NCBI GenBank assembly: GCA_937121175.1
Contig: CAKZKD010000003.1
Span: 186,001 to 250,000 of the forward strand
Reading direction: 5' to 3'
DNA from: an uncultured Flavobacteriales bacterium
GTDB lineage: Bacteria > Bacteroidota > Bacteroidia > Flavobacteriales_G > Salibacteraceae
DNA: 64,000 nucleotides
The stretch's first letter is position 1. Each line of letters begins with the position of its first letter. The notes under the pieces are model-generated. The model was not told where the DNA came from. It searched no databases and saw nothing but the letters and a program-made list of their open reading frames with translations. A program made the translations under genes and the position numbers. Shown here piece after piece: positions 8,499-17,325 of the stretch.

Positions 8499-9712
8499 TG
8501 AGAGTACCTTTTTCTCCTCCTAGAATGGATCAAAAAATGGCGGATGCCGTTGTAGATACGCTGTATTCAGGTTGGATAACTACAGGGCCAAAGACCAGAA
8601 AACTAGAAGAAGAACTAGCAAAATATACTGGTGGAAAAGCAGCAGTTTGTTTAAACTCGGCAACGGCGGGGTTAGAATTGGCGTTACGATGGTTCGGCGT
8701 TTCTGAAGGCGATGAAGTTATTCTGCCTGCCTATACGTATTGTGCTACGGCAAACGTGGTAATGCATTGTGGCGCAACCCCAGTTTTGGTTGATATCCAA
8801 GATGATTTTAATATTGACGTTTCCAAGATTGCCGCGGCTATTACCGAAAAGACAAAAGTGATAATGCCGGTTGATATTGCAGGTATGCCAATAGATTATG
8901 ATGAGTTGCAAGCTGTTTTAGCTTCGGATAACATTAAAGGTTTGTTTTCTCCAAAATCCGCAGAACAAACCAAGTTGGGCAGAATAATGGTGCTAGCGGA
9001 TGCAGCACATTCTATTGGCGCAACTTATAAAGGAAAAATGTCTGGAACCCTAGCGGATATGAGTTCGTTTTCTTTTCACGCGGTAAAAAATTTGCCTACA
9101 GCAGAAGGTGGCTCAGTTATTATCAATCTTCCTGAGCAATTCGATTCTCATGCAGTTCAGAAACAATTAAAAGTAAAGTCACTGCACGGCCAGTCTAAGG
9201 ATGCTTTAGAGAAAACTAAAGCAGGAGGTTGGCGTTACGATATCACCGAACCTGGCTATAAATGTAACATGACCGATATTCAAGCGGCATTGGGCTTGGT
9301 AGAATTGGAACGATACGATGATGATATGCTGGTGCGCCGTAAAGAGATTTTTGATAAGTATAACGAGGCTTTGTCCAATTATTCATGGGCTAATATTCCA
9401 GTTTACAAAACAGAAGATAAACAAAGTTGCTTTCACATTTATATGCTTCGAATCAATGGAGCTTTGGAGGAACAGCGCGACCAAATCATTGATAAGATTT
9501 CAGCCGAAAAAGTAGCAGTCAATGTTCATTTTCAGCCAATACCCTTGCTAACCGCATACAAAAAGTTTGGGTACAAAATGAGCGACTATCCAGTGGCATG
9601 GAACAACTATCAAAATGAAATTACACTTCCCGTTTTTTATGATATTACAGACGAGCAAATATGGTGGGTTGTTGATGCGTTAGTAAATGCTGTGGACTCG
9701 GTGCTGAAATGA
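8498..9712 (+). CDS. DegT/DnrJ/EryC1/StrS family PLP aminotransferase
   Basis: A 404-residue sugar aminotransferase. Family features are the N-terminal 'YSGWITTGPKTRKLEEEL' substrate region, the 'CLNSATAGLEL' phosphate-binding loop, the aspartate of 'VLADAAHSIGA' that contacts the PLP ring nitrogen, and the 'SFHAVKN' motif with the Schiff-base lysine at residue 197. These enzymes aminate nucleotide-linked keto sugars, giving amino sugars for O-antigen. I place the start at the ATG of 8498-8500, which overlaps the previous stop by one base (TGATG); a TTG one codon earlier is less likely. It is followed by a PglC-type transferase, as in PglE/PglC pairs. No dehydratase partner is in view. Confidence 0.9.
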   Translation: MRVPFSPPRMDQKMADAVVDTLYSGWITTGPKTRKLEEELAKYTGGKAAVCLNSATAGLELALRWFGVSEGDEVILPAYTYCATANVVMHCGATPVLVDIQDDFNIDVSKIAAAITEKTKVIMPVDIAGMPIDYDELQAVLASDNIKGLFSPKSAEQTKLGRIMVLADAAHSIGATYKGKMSGTLADMSSFSFHAVKNLPTAEGGSVIINLPEQFDSHAVQKQLKVKSLHGQSKDALEKTKAGGWRYDITEPGYKCNMTDIQAALGLVELERYDDDMLVRRKEIFDKYNEALSNYSWANIPVYKTEDKQSCFHIYMLRINGALEEQRDQIIDKISAEKVAVNVHFQPIPLLTAYKKFGYKMSDYPVAWNNYQNEITLPVFYDITDEQIWWVVDALVNAVDSVLK

Positions 9713-10296
9713 TTCGAATTGCAGACATAATCTTTAGCCTTCTGGGAATTATTATTATTCTTCCATTATTAATACTTATAGGGGTTTGGATAAAAATTGA
9801 CTCTAAAGGCCCAATTTTATTCAATCAACAAAGAGTAGGGCGTTGGAGTAGAGATTTTTATCTGCATAAATTGAGGACAATGAAGGTCGATTCCGAATCT
9901 AAAGGTCAATTGACAGTTGGAGGAAGGGATCCTAGAATTACTTCAATTGGGTATTACTTGCGTAAATTCAAACTAGACGAATTACCCCAATTGTTTAATG
10001 TGCTAAAAGGTGAAATGAGTCTGGTTGGTCCTCGACCCGAGGTTCGAAGGTATGTTGAATATTACCAAGGTGAACAGTTGAAAGTGCTAAATGTAAAACC
10101 GGGAGTAACAGATTATGCGTCGATTTCTTATTCCAATGAAAATGACCTGCTCTCCACCTCAGATAACCCAGAAAAAACTTACATCGAAGAAGTAATGCCA
10201 GCCAAGTTAGAGTTAAACAAGAAATTTATCGAGAATCCAACAATCGGAAATTACTTGAAAGTGATTTTACTTACCGTTTCGAAAATTATTCGGTAG
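9709..10296 (+). CDS. PglC/WcaJ-type sugar-1-phosphate undecaprenyl transferase
   Basis: A 195-residue monotopic phosphoglycosyl transferase of the minimal (PglC-like) size. It has an N-terminal re-entrant hydrophobic helix (about residues 3-28), the conserved 'KLRTMKVD' (54-61), the catalytic Asp-Glu pair D90-E91 in 'KLDELPQL', and 'SLVGPRPEV' (104-112). The family attaches the first sugar phosphate to undecaprenyl phosphate at the cytoplasmic face and so starts repeat-unit synthesis. Its ATG overlaps the aminotransferase stop by four bases (ATGA), making it the last gene of the operon that begins at 4916. Its 3' end overlaps the opposite TPR gene by 11 nt. Confidence 0.93.
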   Translation: MIRIADIIFSLLGIIIILPLLILIGVWIKIDSKGPILFNQQRVGRWSRDFYLHKLRTMKVDSESKGQLTVGGRDPRITSIGYYLRKFKLDELPQLFNVLKGEMSLVGPRPEVRRYVEYYQGEQLKVLNVKPGVTDYASISYSNENDLLSTSDNPEKTYIEEVMPAKLELNKKFIENPTIGNYLKVILLTVSKIIR

Positions 10297-11047
10297 GTTC
10301 TTCTGTATTGCAATGCTCCGGTTTAAGGTCCAATAGTGCTGGAGCATTTGAACCCATGGCTTCTGCCATTACCAAATCTTTACATCCTAGGTCAATTCTT
10401 CCAAAATTGAGGTGGATAATTCCACGTAATAAATATGGTTCAGCTTCAAACTGGTTCAATACTATTGCTTTGTCCAAATCAGAAAGTGCCAATTCGAAAT
10501 TTTGCATCTCGTTGTGTAAATTAGCTCTTTGAATAACGGCTTTGTATTCATTCGGGAACAGATTCAGCAGTTTGTCATATACATCTAACTCTTTATCCTT
10601 GTCTAGATTTGCAGCATGGATTACAGCCATGTAGTAGTATAATTCTCGTTTTTTAGGAAATTTTTGAATTGCAATTTCAAAACTTGCTAATGCATCCTCA
10701 TTTTCTGCGTTGTTGTATTGGCAAAATGGAAGGTAATAGTACGCCAATAACACATTACTATCCAACTCCAGTACTTTGGCGAACTGAACACCAGACGAAT
10801 CAAAATATTCCATTTTATAATACGCCATAGCTAAATTGAAATGAGCTTTCATATAATCTGGTTTCAACACAACGCTTTGTTTGAAATCATCAATCGCTTC
10901 AGGAAACAGCTTCTCGTTGTAATGCGCTTGGCCGTCAAGATTTTTCTGAACATGTTCTTGTCCTATGACAGAAACATTTATTAATACCAAAATCAACCCA
11001 GTGAAGAGTGAAATTTTATACCGAATTAACAGAGATGAAGGGTTCAA
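10286..11047 (-). CDS. secreted TPR protein
   Basis: A 253-residue protein with a signal peptide (hydrophobic core about residues 13-28, ending 'VSVIGQ') and five to six tetratricopeptide repeats over residues 35-240, for example 'PDYMKAHFNLAMAYYKMEY' and 'AEPYLLRGIIHLNFGRIDL'. TPR proteins act as scaffolds; the partner is unknown. The start is a TTG with no ATG in the signal region, so the exact N-terminus is uncertain. It is divergent from accC and convergent with the polysaccharide operon, so it is probably transcribed alone. Confidence 0.75.
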   Translation of the reverse strand: MNPSSLLIRYKISLFTGLILVLINVSVIGQEHVQKNLDGQAHYNEKLFPEAIDDFKQSVVLKPDYMKAHFNLAMAYYKMEYFDSSGVQFAKVLELDSNVLLAYYYLPFCQYNNAENEDALASFEIAIQKFPKKRELYYYMAVIHAANLDKDKELDVYDKLLNLFPNEYKAVIQRANLHNEMQNFELALSDLDKAIVLNQFEAEPYLLRGIIHLNFGRIDLGCKDLVMAEAMGSNAPALLDLKPEHCNTEEPTE

Positions 11048-11054
11048 ATTATTT

Positions 11055-11062
11055 TAGCTTTG
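11055..11062 (+). promoter_or_regulatory. candidate -7 element TAGCTTTG for accC
   Basis: An exact TAnnTTTG match 45 nt upstream of the accC ATG, in the short divergent gap. No convincing -33 TTG at the usual spacing was seen. Confidence 0.45.
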
Positions 11063-11107
11063 AGGATTATAGCCTCGTTACAAATTTATTGAATTGAATT
11101 GAACATT

Positions 11108-12586
11108 ATGAAAAAAGTACTTGTAGCAAATCGAGGAGAAATTGCTCTCCGAATAATGCGTTCATGTCACGAAATGGGTATCAAAACTGTTGCCGTTTTT
11201 TCTGAAGCGGATAGAAATGCTCCTTTTGTGCGTTATGCCGATGAAGCTGTGTGTATTGGCCCTGCTGCTTCTAACCAATCTTATTTGGTTATGGAAAATA
11301 TTTTAGATGTTGCCAGAAAACTCGATGTTGATGGCATTCATCCGGGTTATGGTTTTCTGAGTGAAAACGCTGAATTTGCAAAAAAAGTAGAAGAAGCTGG
11401 CGTTACTTTTATAGGTCCAGGGACTTTGGCAATTGAAGTAATGGGAAATAAATTGGCGGCGAAGGAAGCGGTTAAGGCATTCGGTATTCCAATGGTTCCT
11501 GGAACCGAAGGAGCAATAAAAGATTTAGCCGAAGCAAAACAAGTGGCCAAAGAAATTGGCTTTCCAATTTTGATTAAAGCTGCTGCAGGCGGTGGCGGTA
11601 AGGGTATGCGAACCGTTTATGAAGAAGAAAGTGTAGAGGAGCAATTGCAATTAGCCATGAATGAGGCAATTTCGGCATTTGGAGACGGGGCAGTCTTTAT
11701 TGAACGATACGTTACTTCACCCAGACACATTGAATTTCAAGTTTTGGCAGACAAGCACGGAAATGTGGTTCACTTATTCGATAGGGAATGTAGTGTTCAA
11801 AGACGACATCAAAAGGTAATTGAAGAAGCACCGAGTTCTGTACTTACGCCTGAACTGAGAGAAGAAATGGGCGAATGTGCCAAAAGAGTTGCATTAGCTT
11901 GTGATTATGTTGGAGCGGGAACAGTAGAATTTATTTTGGAGAATAATACCAATTATTATTTCCTTGAAATGAATACCAGGTTACAAGTAGAGCATCCAGT
12001 TACCGAAGAAATTACAGGAGTAGATTTGGTAAAAGAGCAAATCAAAGTTGCACGTGGTGAAAAATTGTCATTTAAACAAGAAGATTTAAAAATAAAAGGG
12101 CATTCATTAGAAGTTCGAGTCTATGCAGAAGACCCTCAAAATAATTTCTTACCAGATATTGGAACCCTTCATAAATACCGCAAGCCTGAAGGTCCAGGTA
12201 TTAGAGTAGATGATGGATTTGAAGAGGGGATGCAAATTCCTATTTATTATGATCCGATGATCTCGAAGCTAATTGCCACTGGAGATAATAGACAAGAAGC
12301 TATTGAGCGCATGGTCAGAGCAATAAACGATTATAAAATCGAAGGAGTAACTACGACCCTGCCGTTCTGTCGTTTTGCAATTCAACACGAGGCATTTACA
12401 AGCGGAAACTTCGATACTCATTTTGTAGAAAAGTATTTTAAGCCAGAGATTCTTGATCATTTTGATGAAAAAGAGGAAGAATTGGCAGCATTGGTAATTG
12501 GTAAATTATTTGATGACTCAAAAACTGATAATTCAAATGGAATACCCAGCAATACGGTTACCAATTGGAAAACAAGTAGAACATAA
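11108..12586 (+). CDS. accC: acetyl-CoA carboxylase, biotin carboxylase subunit
   Basis: A 492-residue ATP-grasp enzyme that carboxylates biotin on the carrier protein, the first half-reaction of acetyl-CoA (or acyl-CoA) carboxylase. It shows the N-terminal 'VLVANRGEIALRI', the glycine-rich 'AAAGGGGKGMR' loop (about 158-168), 'HQKVIEEAP' and the active-site 'EMNTRLQVEHPVTEE' (about 287-301). The start is the ATG at 11108; a TTG three codons upstream is in frame but less likely. The core ends near residue 450 and is followed by a polar tail with no biotinyl (MKM) motif. No accB or carboxyltransferase gene adjoins it, so the operon partners must be elsewhere. Confidence 0.95.
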   Translation: MKKVLVANRGEIALRIMRSCHEMGIKTVAVFSEADRNAPFVRYADEAVCIGPAASNQSYLVMENILDVARKLDVDGIHPGYGFLSENAEFAKKVEEAGVTFIGPGTLAIEVMGNKLAAKEAVKAFGIPMVPGTEGAIKDLAEAKQVAKEIGFPILIKAAAGGGGKGMRTVYEEESVEEQLQLAMNEAISAFGDGAVFIERYVTSPRHIEFQVLADKHGNVVHLFDRECSVQRRHQKVIEEAPSSVLTPELREEMGECAKRVALACDYVGAGTVEFILENNTNYYFLEMNTRLQVEHPVTEEITGVDLVKEQIKVARGEKLSFKQEDLKIKGHSLEVRVYAEDPQNNFLPDIGTLHKYRKPEGPGIRVDDGFEEGMQIPIYYDPMISKLIATGDNRQEAIERMVRAINDYKIEGVTTTLPFCRFAIQHEAFTSGNFDTHFVEKYFKPEILDHFDEKEEELAALVIGKLFDDSKTDNSNGIPSNTVTNWKTSRT

Positions 12587-12598
12587 AAATTAAACACA

Positions 12599-13342
12599 AT
12601 GGCATTAATAGAGAAATCATCAAATCCAGCATTCAGCAGTAAAATTTTTGACAAGCAAGGATTCGTGCAAAGTGGCGAGCGCATGTCGGTGCAAGGAACT
12701 GTAAACAAATCTCTAATTCTCTTTGCATGTACCCTTTTACCTGCATACTACGTGTTCGATATGTTTCTTGCGGGGCATAGCACAATGGGCTTGTTGTTAG
12801 TAGGTGCAATTGGTGGGCTCATAGCTGCAATGGTTACTATATTTAAACCAACAGTTGCTCCAATTAGTGCTCCAATTTATGCAGCCTTGGAAGGGTTGTT
12901 CTTAGGTGGAATTTCGGCAATTGCCGAAATGAATTTCCCCGGAATTGCTTTTCAAGCGGTAATCTTAACCTTTGGAACTATGTTCGTCATGTTGGTTTTG
13001 TATCGAACTGGAATAATTAAGGTAACAGAAAAATTAAAATCAGGAATAATAGCTGCCACTGGGGCAATTTTCGTGGTTTATTTCATCAATTTCATCATGT
13101 CAATGTTTGGCTCCGGAATGCCAATGATGCACGAAGGGGGAATGATGGGAATAGGATTTAGCTTGTTGGTTATTGGTATTGCTGCTATGAATCTTTTATT
13201 GGATTTTGATTTTATCGAAAAGAATGCCCTGCACGGTTCTCCAAAATACATGGAATGGTACAGTGCATTTGGTTTAATGGTGACCTTAGTGTGGTTGTAC
13301 ATGGAGATTCTGAGGCTGTTGATGAAGCTCAATAGAGATTAG
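12599..13342 (+). CDS. Bax inhibitor-1/YccA family membrane protein
   Basis: A 247-residue protein with a short polar N-terminus ('SSNPAFSSKIF') followed by seven hydrophobic helices, the layout of the bacterial Bax inhibitor-1-like group. The C-terminal helices carry the family's acidic residues in 'LLLDFDFIEK', the DFDxIE pattern linked in homologues to pH-dependent calcium leak. The cellular role in bacteria is not settled. It begins 12 nt after accC and is likely co-transcribed with it. Confidence 0.88.
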   Translation: MALIEKSSNPAFSSKIFDKQGFVQSGERMSVQGTVNKSLILFACTLLPAYYVFDMFLAGHSTMGLLLVGAIGGLIAAMVTIFKPTVAPISAPIYAALEGLFLGGISAIAEMNFPGIAFQAVILTFGTMFVMLVLYRTGIIKVTEKLKSGIIAATGAIFVVYFINFIMSMFGSGMPMMHEGGMMGIGFSLLVIGIAAMNLLLDFDFIEKNALHGSPKYMEWYSAFGLMVTLVWLYMEILRLLMKLNRD

Positions 13343-13381
13343 GCACAAACTTTGTAATTTTAGGGTCGTATATGTTTTACG

Positions 13382-13972
13382 ATGAGAATTACGACAATCA
13401 TATTTATCTTCTTAACGAGTTGGTTTTCCAACTTAACTGCTCAGCAGGATTCTACAGCTGGGCATTTGTTGTTTGCCACGGTGGATAACGGTGATACTAT
13501 TCCGGTAGTTTCTATGAATACATATTACGTTTGGGAGCTGAGAACCTTCGCTTCCAAAAAAGAAGAAAAAAAATACAACCGACTACAGCGTTATGTGAAA
13601 ATTGTTTATCCCTATGCTAAAAAAGCTAATGTACTTTTAGCCAAGTATGAAGATGAGATTGCTGCTGAAGAAGATCCTAGAAAACGTAAAAAGTATTATA
13701 AGAAAGTAGAAGATGAGTTATTAGCTGAGTATGGTGAAGACATGAAAGAAATGACTACCAGTCAAGGACGAATTCTAATCAAGCTCATTGATAGAGAAAC
13801 AAGCAGAACCTCTTATGAATTGGTGAAGGAGTTTAGAAGTGGAGTAACGGCATTTTTTTGGCAAGGTATTGCTAGGGTGTTTGGTCAAGATTTGAAGTCG
13901 GAATATCAGGCCGATGAAGAAGATAAGTACATTGAAGAAATTGTACTGGCAATCGAACAAGGTAGGTATTAG
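13382..13972 (+). CDS. DUF4294 secreted protein
   Basis: A 196-residue protein with a signal peptide ending 'NLTAQ' near residue 21. The rest is a charged, largely helical region with 'YVKIVYPYAKKA', 'LLAEYGEDMKEM' and 'TSQGRILIKLIDRET', which I recognise as the DUF4294 family of Bacteroidota. No function is known to me. It starts 39 nt after the Bax inhibitor-like gene and ends just before a strong terminator, so it probably closes the accC transcript or has its own weak promoter; TATGTTTT lies three bases before the ATG. Confidence 0.82.
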   Translation: MRITTIIFIFLTSWFSNLTAQQDSTAGHLLFATVDNGDTIPVVSMNTYYVWELRTFASKKEEKKYNRLQRYVKIVYPYAKKANVLLAKYEDEIAAEEDPRKRKKYYKKVEDELLAEYGEDMKEMTTSQGRILIKLIDRETSRTSYELVKEFRSGVTAFFWQGIARVFGQDLKSEYQADEEDKYIEEIVLAIEQGRY

Positions 13973-13991
13973 TTCAATAAAAAGTTTAGCA

Positions 13992-14027
13992 TAAAAAAAG
14001 CCCGATAGTTCTATCGGGCTTTTTTGT
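13992..14027 (+). terminator. rho-independent terminator
   Basis: A ten-base stem AGCCCGATAG/CTATCGGGCT flanked by an A-run and followed by TTTTTT. It closes the DUF4294 gene and, because both flanks suit, may also end the tRNA-Ser transcript coming from the right. Confidence 0.9.
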
Positions 14028-14029
14028 TG

Positions 14030-14117
14030 CGGAGAGACAGGGATTCGAACCCTGGGTACCCTTTTGAGGTACGCTTATTTAGCAAACAAGTCCTTTCGGC
14101 CACTCAGGCATCTCTCC
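14030..14117 (-). tRNA. tRNA-Ser(GCT)
   Basis: On the minus strand the sequence folds as an 88-nt class II tRNA: acceptor GGAGAGA/TCTCTCC, D-arm with GAGTGGCCGAAAGGA, anticodon loop TTGCTAA giving GCT, a long variable arm, and T-arm CAGGG-TTCGAAT-CCCTG. It reads AGC/AGU codons. A CCA end is not encoded. Confidence 0.95.
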
Positions 14118-14236
14118 GATACTTCTTTTCTTACGATTAGAACGAACGGCAAAAGTAAAATTAAAACTATTTATTCCAACACAAAATTACCTTTAAATTT
14201 AAGAATTTTGGTTCTACATTCTAGGGTTGAATTAAA

Positions 14237-14635
14237 CTACTGACTTTGAGATTGTTTGCGCGTTTTCTTGTCCCAAACCTCAATTTCTACTTTCATTTCA
14301 GGTTGAACCAACTGTGCGGATATCATAGTTGCTGCCGGACGAATTTCGTTGAAGAAGTTACTTAGAATGGACCAACATTCTTTAAAGTCTTCTGGGTTTG
14401 GATAAATGTAATTGACTTTAATGATGTCCTCTTTATTTAGGCTAGTTTTAGCCAAGGCCAATTCAATATTCTCTAGTGCTTGCTCGGTTTGTTCTGTGGC
14501 GCATGTCGGAATTGACATAGTAGTGTAATTGTATCCCGTAGTGCCCGAAACAACTACCCATTCATCAATTTCAACACATCGGCTGTAGCCAATTGCTTGT
14601 TCAAAATCAGAGCCGCTCGAATGATTTATGCGCAT
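14237..14635 (-). CDS. Rid (YjgF/YER057c/UK114) family protein
   Basis: A 132-residue protein with the Rid/chorismate-mutase-like fold. The family arginine is present as R99 in 'IRPAATM', followed by 'KVEIEVWD' with the usual glutamate. RidA proteins hydrolyse reactive enamine/imine intermediates; this one is divergent from RidA itself and may belong to another subgroup. The ATG at 14633-14635 starts two bases after the TAG of the PgpH-type gene, so the two are coupled; a GTG one codon upstream is less likely. Confidence 0.85.
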   Translation of the reverse strand: MRINHSSGSDFEQAIGYSRCVEIDEWVVVSGTTGYNYTTMSIPTCATEQTEQALENIELALAKTSLNKEDIIKVNYIYPNPEDFKECWSILSNFFNEIRPAATMISAQLVQPEMKVEIEVWDKKTRKQSQSQ

Positions 14636-14637
14636 CA

Positions 14638-16647
14638 CTAACCTTTTGGATATTCAATTCGAACGTGGTAAATATTCATTATCATTTTTTTGAAAATACC
14701 CTTAATAAGGGTAATGTCCTTGTAAGTAATATCGGCATTCTGAAATTGACCTTCATTTGCCTGACCTTCAATTAGTGAGTCGATAAGATTGCTAACCGAT
14801 TCACTAGAGTATTCTTTAAGGCTTCTAGAGGCAGCTTCACAAGCGTCGGCCATCATTAGCACAGCAGTTTCTTTACTGAATGGAATTGGTCCAGGGTAAG
14901 TAAACTCCTTTTCATCTACCGGATTATTTCCTTCATTTTCTTTCGCTTTATAATAGAAGTACTTAACCATACTTGTTCCGTGATGCGTTCTAATGAAATC
15001 GATTAATACTTCTGGAAGGTTATGCTTTTTGGCCAACTCAATTCCATTAATAACATGGTTAATTATAATTTCACCGCTTTCTTCGGGCTCAATGTCGTCA
15101 TGTGGATTATATCCACTTATTTGGTTTTCAATGAAATACTGGGGCGACTCCATTTTTCCGATATCGTGGTAAAGTGCTCCAGTTCTCACCAGTAAAGGGT
15201 TGCCACCAATTTTTTGAATTGCATTCTCAGCCAAGTTTGCAACCTGAATGCTGTGCTGGAAAGTACCAGGTGTTTTGGTTGCCAAATCTCTTAGCAAGGG
15301 AGAATTTGTATCGGATAATTCCATTAAAGTTACATCAGACAAAAACCCAAATAGCTTTTCGAAAATGTAAATTAAAGGGTAGGAAAGTAGCGTTAAGGTT
15401 GCAGCACCGCCAAATGCATAAAAATTGCTTAGCTCTATATTGTGCCATGTACCTTCTTGCATCATAATAATGGAAAGATGCGCAATGGAATACGTTACAA
15501 GAATGATTGCCGCCGTACCCAATAATTGAGAACGTTTTTTTAGATTCACCAAACTGAACACTGCAATCAACCCTGCAATAGATTGAATATAGACGAATTC
15601 GAATCCATTAGGCACGGAAAATCCAATCAGTATTATAGCCAAAATGTGTATAAACGCGGCCATGATTTCATCGTAGAAAGCTTTTATAACAATAGGTAGA
15701 ATGCAGAAGGGAAGAAGATATACGTTTAATTCGTTTATATAAAGTGGAACGATTCCCATTAATACAGCTGAAGTAAACGTAATAAGGATAAAAACAACTC
15801 GGTTGTTTGTATTTAAAATGTTTTGTCTAAATATTCCTAAGAACAAAATCAAGACAAAGAAAATTATGAAGACCAAAATGGTTTTGCCGATGATTACAAA
15901 TAAATTAGAGAGTTCATCCGCTTTCGAGTGTTCAAATTCACTTTTAAGTGAGTTTAGCTTCCAATACACCTCTTCATTCACCAATTCTCCCTTGGCTACT
16001 ATAAGTTCCGACTTTTCAATTTTTCCATGAGTTCTTAGGAGGCTATTGAGTTTTTGTTCTAGAACTGCATTGGTTTTTGAAAAATTGTAAATTACATTTT
16101 GTTGCAAGGAGTTCACTATTAGTTCCTTTGATGCAGGAGCTAGGCCACTATCGTTCCTAATTTCAGAAGCTGCTTCTTGTATGGAAAGTAATTCCCCAAA
16201 TTCAATTTCTTCGTAATGGCCTTCTTTCTGAACCACTATCAATGTATTTTCACTTGGCTCTTCTTCCAAACTGTTGGTTTGAACTATGCCAATTTCAAAT
16301 AATTTGGCAAGTCTATTCGTGTCCATTTTAAGGCTATCCCATTGGTTAGAACTGGTCAATTGACTAACGGCTAATGAGGAAATAGAGTCGGAATACTGAA
16401 AGAAGAATGGACTTTGTTTTACAATTTCTGCTCTTTCAATTTCAAGTTGTTTATCTGATTTTAGAATAGCAAAATCGAAAGGGGCATACAGATTCTCATG
16501 CAGCCAAGGTTTTCCTTCTTGGAATTCATATTTGAATTTCCCTTCACTTGGAAGGCTGTATATAATAATTCCCGCGCATAGAATAAGTAATAGCGACTTG
16601 TAAATTTTGTCGTGACTGTTTTGAATTCTTAGTAAAAGCTCCTTCAT
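14638..16647 (-). CDS. pgpH: 7TM-HD cyclic-di-AMP phosphodiesterase, PgpH type
   Basis: A 669-residue membrane enzyme in the 7TMR-HD layout: one N-terminal helix (about 17-32), a large extracytoplasmic domain to about 240, seven membrane helices to about 440, then a cytosolic HD domain. The HD signature is complete: 'GTFQHSIQVANLAE', 'GALYHDIGK' with the H-D pair near 491, 'INHVINGIELAKKH' and 'IRTHHGTSM'. Homologues (PgpH) hydrolyse c-di-AMP to pApA, controlling potassium and osmotic balance. Presence of two MscS-type channels elsewhere in the window is consistent but not linked. It is coupled to the downstream Rid gene. Confidence 0.93.
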   Translation of the reverse strand: MKELLLRIQNSHDKIYKSLLLILCAGIIIYSLPSEGKFKYEFQEGKPWLHENLYAPFDFAILKSDKQLEIERAEIVKQSPFFFQYSDSISSLAVSQLTSSNQWDSLKMDTNRLAKLFEIGIVQTNSLEEEPSENTLIVVQKEGHYEEIEFGELLSIQEAASEIRNDSGLAPASKELIVNSLQQNVIYNFSKTNAVLEQKLNSLLRTHGKIEKSELIVAKGELVNEEVYWKLNSLKSEFEHSKADELSNLFVIIGKTILVFIIFFVLILFLGIFRQNILNTNNRVVFILITFTSAVLMGIVPLYINELNVYLLPFCILPIVIKAFYDEIMAAFIHILAIILIGFSVPNGFEFVYIQSIAGLIAVFSLVNLKKRSQLLGTAAIILVTYSIAHLSIIMMQEGTWHNIELSNFYAFGGAATLTLLSYPLIYIFEKLFGFLSDVTLMELSDTNSPLLRDLATKTPGTFQHSIQVANLAENAIQKIGGNPLLVRTGALYHDIGKMESPQYFIENQISGYNPHDDIEPEESGEIIINHVINGIELAKKHNLPEVLIDFIRTHHGTSMVKYFYYKAKENEGNNPVDEKEFTYPGPIPFSKETAVLMMADACEAASRSLKEYSSESVSNLIDSLIEGQANEGQFQNADITYKDITLIKGIFKKMIMNIYHVRIEYPKG

Positions 16648-16759
16648 AAATCATGGACTAAAATAAAATTTACATTCATGTATTGTTTTCGGCAAGACTA
16701 TTGTTTATAAACGAACTACAATAAAATGTAACCCCCTTCCTATTCAGAAGGTATAACAG

Positions 16760-16767
16760 TATTTTTG
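16760..16767 (+). promoter_or_regulatory. candidate -7 element TATTTTTG for the paralogue trio
   Basis: An exact TAnnTTTG match 19 nt upstream of the GTG that starts the first of three tandem secreted proteins. It is the only such match I see before the trio. Confidence 0.4.
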
Positions 16768-16786
16768 TATATAAATCGTGATGTAA

Positions 16787-17323
16787 GTGAAGTATTTAGT
16801 ACTTAGTTTGATATTGGTTTTTAGTGTTTTTTCTTCACTAGGTCAAGGGGTCTTGGAATTTGGAGATGAACCCGAAACTGCCGCTGATACCAATTTACTA
16901 ATTGAAGCACAGGTATTAGAAACTGGAAAACCAAAATCCAATGTGAACATTAGGATACTCCATAATGGTGTGATAATAAATTCAGCCAAAACTAAATCTG
17001 ATGGATTTTTTAAACTGCAAATAGGGTTTGATACATTGGTAACCCTCCAGTTTTCAGAAAGTGGCTATGTCACTAAACTTATCGAAGTAGATACACGAAA
17101 CATGCCTCAAGAAGACAGGGTTCGTGGGTATGATGCTGGATTATTCAAACTATCTATGATCAGGCCAGATTCGGATTTACCGCTAGGTTTATACAAAAAT
17201 CCTATCGCTAAGATTGTTTATGACCCAATATCCATGAATTTTGTAATGGATAGAGCTTATAAGAAAAAAGTAAAGAAGAGCTTCAAAGAAGCTGACTCTA
17301 AACCAGATGTAATACAGTTTTAA
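16787..17323 (+). CDS. secreted Ig-like (carboxypeptidase-regulatory-like) protein, trio member 1
   Basis: A 178-residue protein starting at GTG, with a signal peptide ending 'FSSLGQ'. Residues about 35-115 form a carboxypeptidase-regulatory-like beta-sandwich: 'NVNIRILHNGV', 'TKSDGFFKLQI' and 'FSESGYVTKLIEVD'. A conserved tail follows, 'PIAKIVYDPISMNFVMDRAY', then a lysine-rich helix. The next two genes encode proteins with the same N-terminal module plus TPR-like repeats and a C-terminal domain that this one lacks. The gap to the next gene is two bases. Function unknown; probably periplasmic or surface. Confidence 0.8.
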   Translation: MKYLVLSLILVFSVFSSLGQGVLEFGDEPETAADTNLLIEAQVLETGKPKSNVNIRILHNGVIINSAKTKSDGFFKLQIGFDTLVTLQFSESGYVTKLIEVDTRNMPQEDRVRGYDAGLFKLSMIRPDSDLPLGLYKNPIAKIVYDPISMNFVMDRAYKKKVKKSFKEADSKPDVIQF

Positions 17324-17325
17324 AA

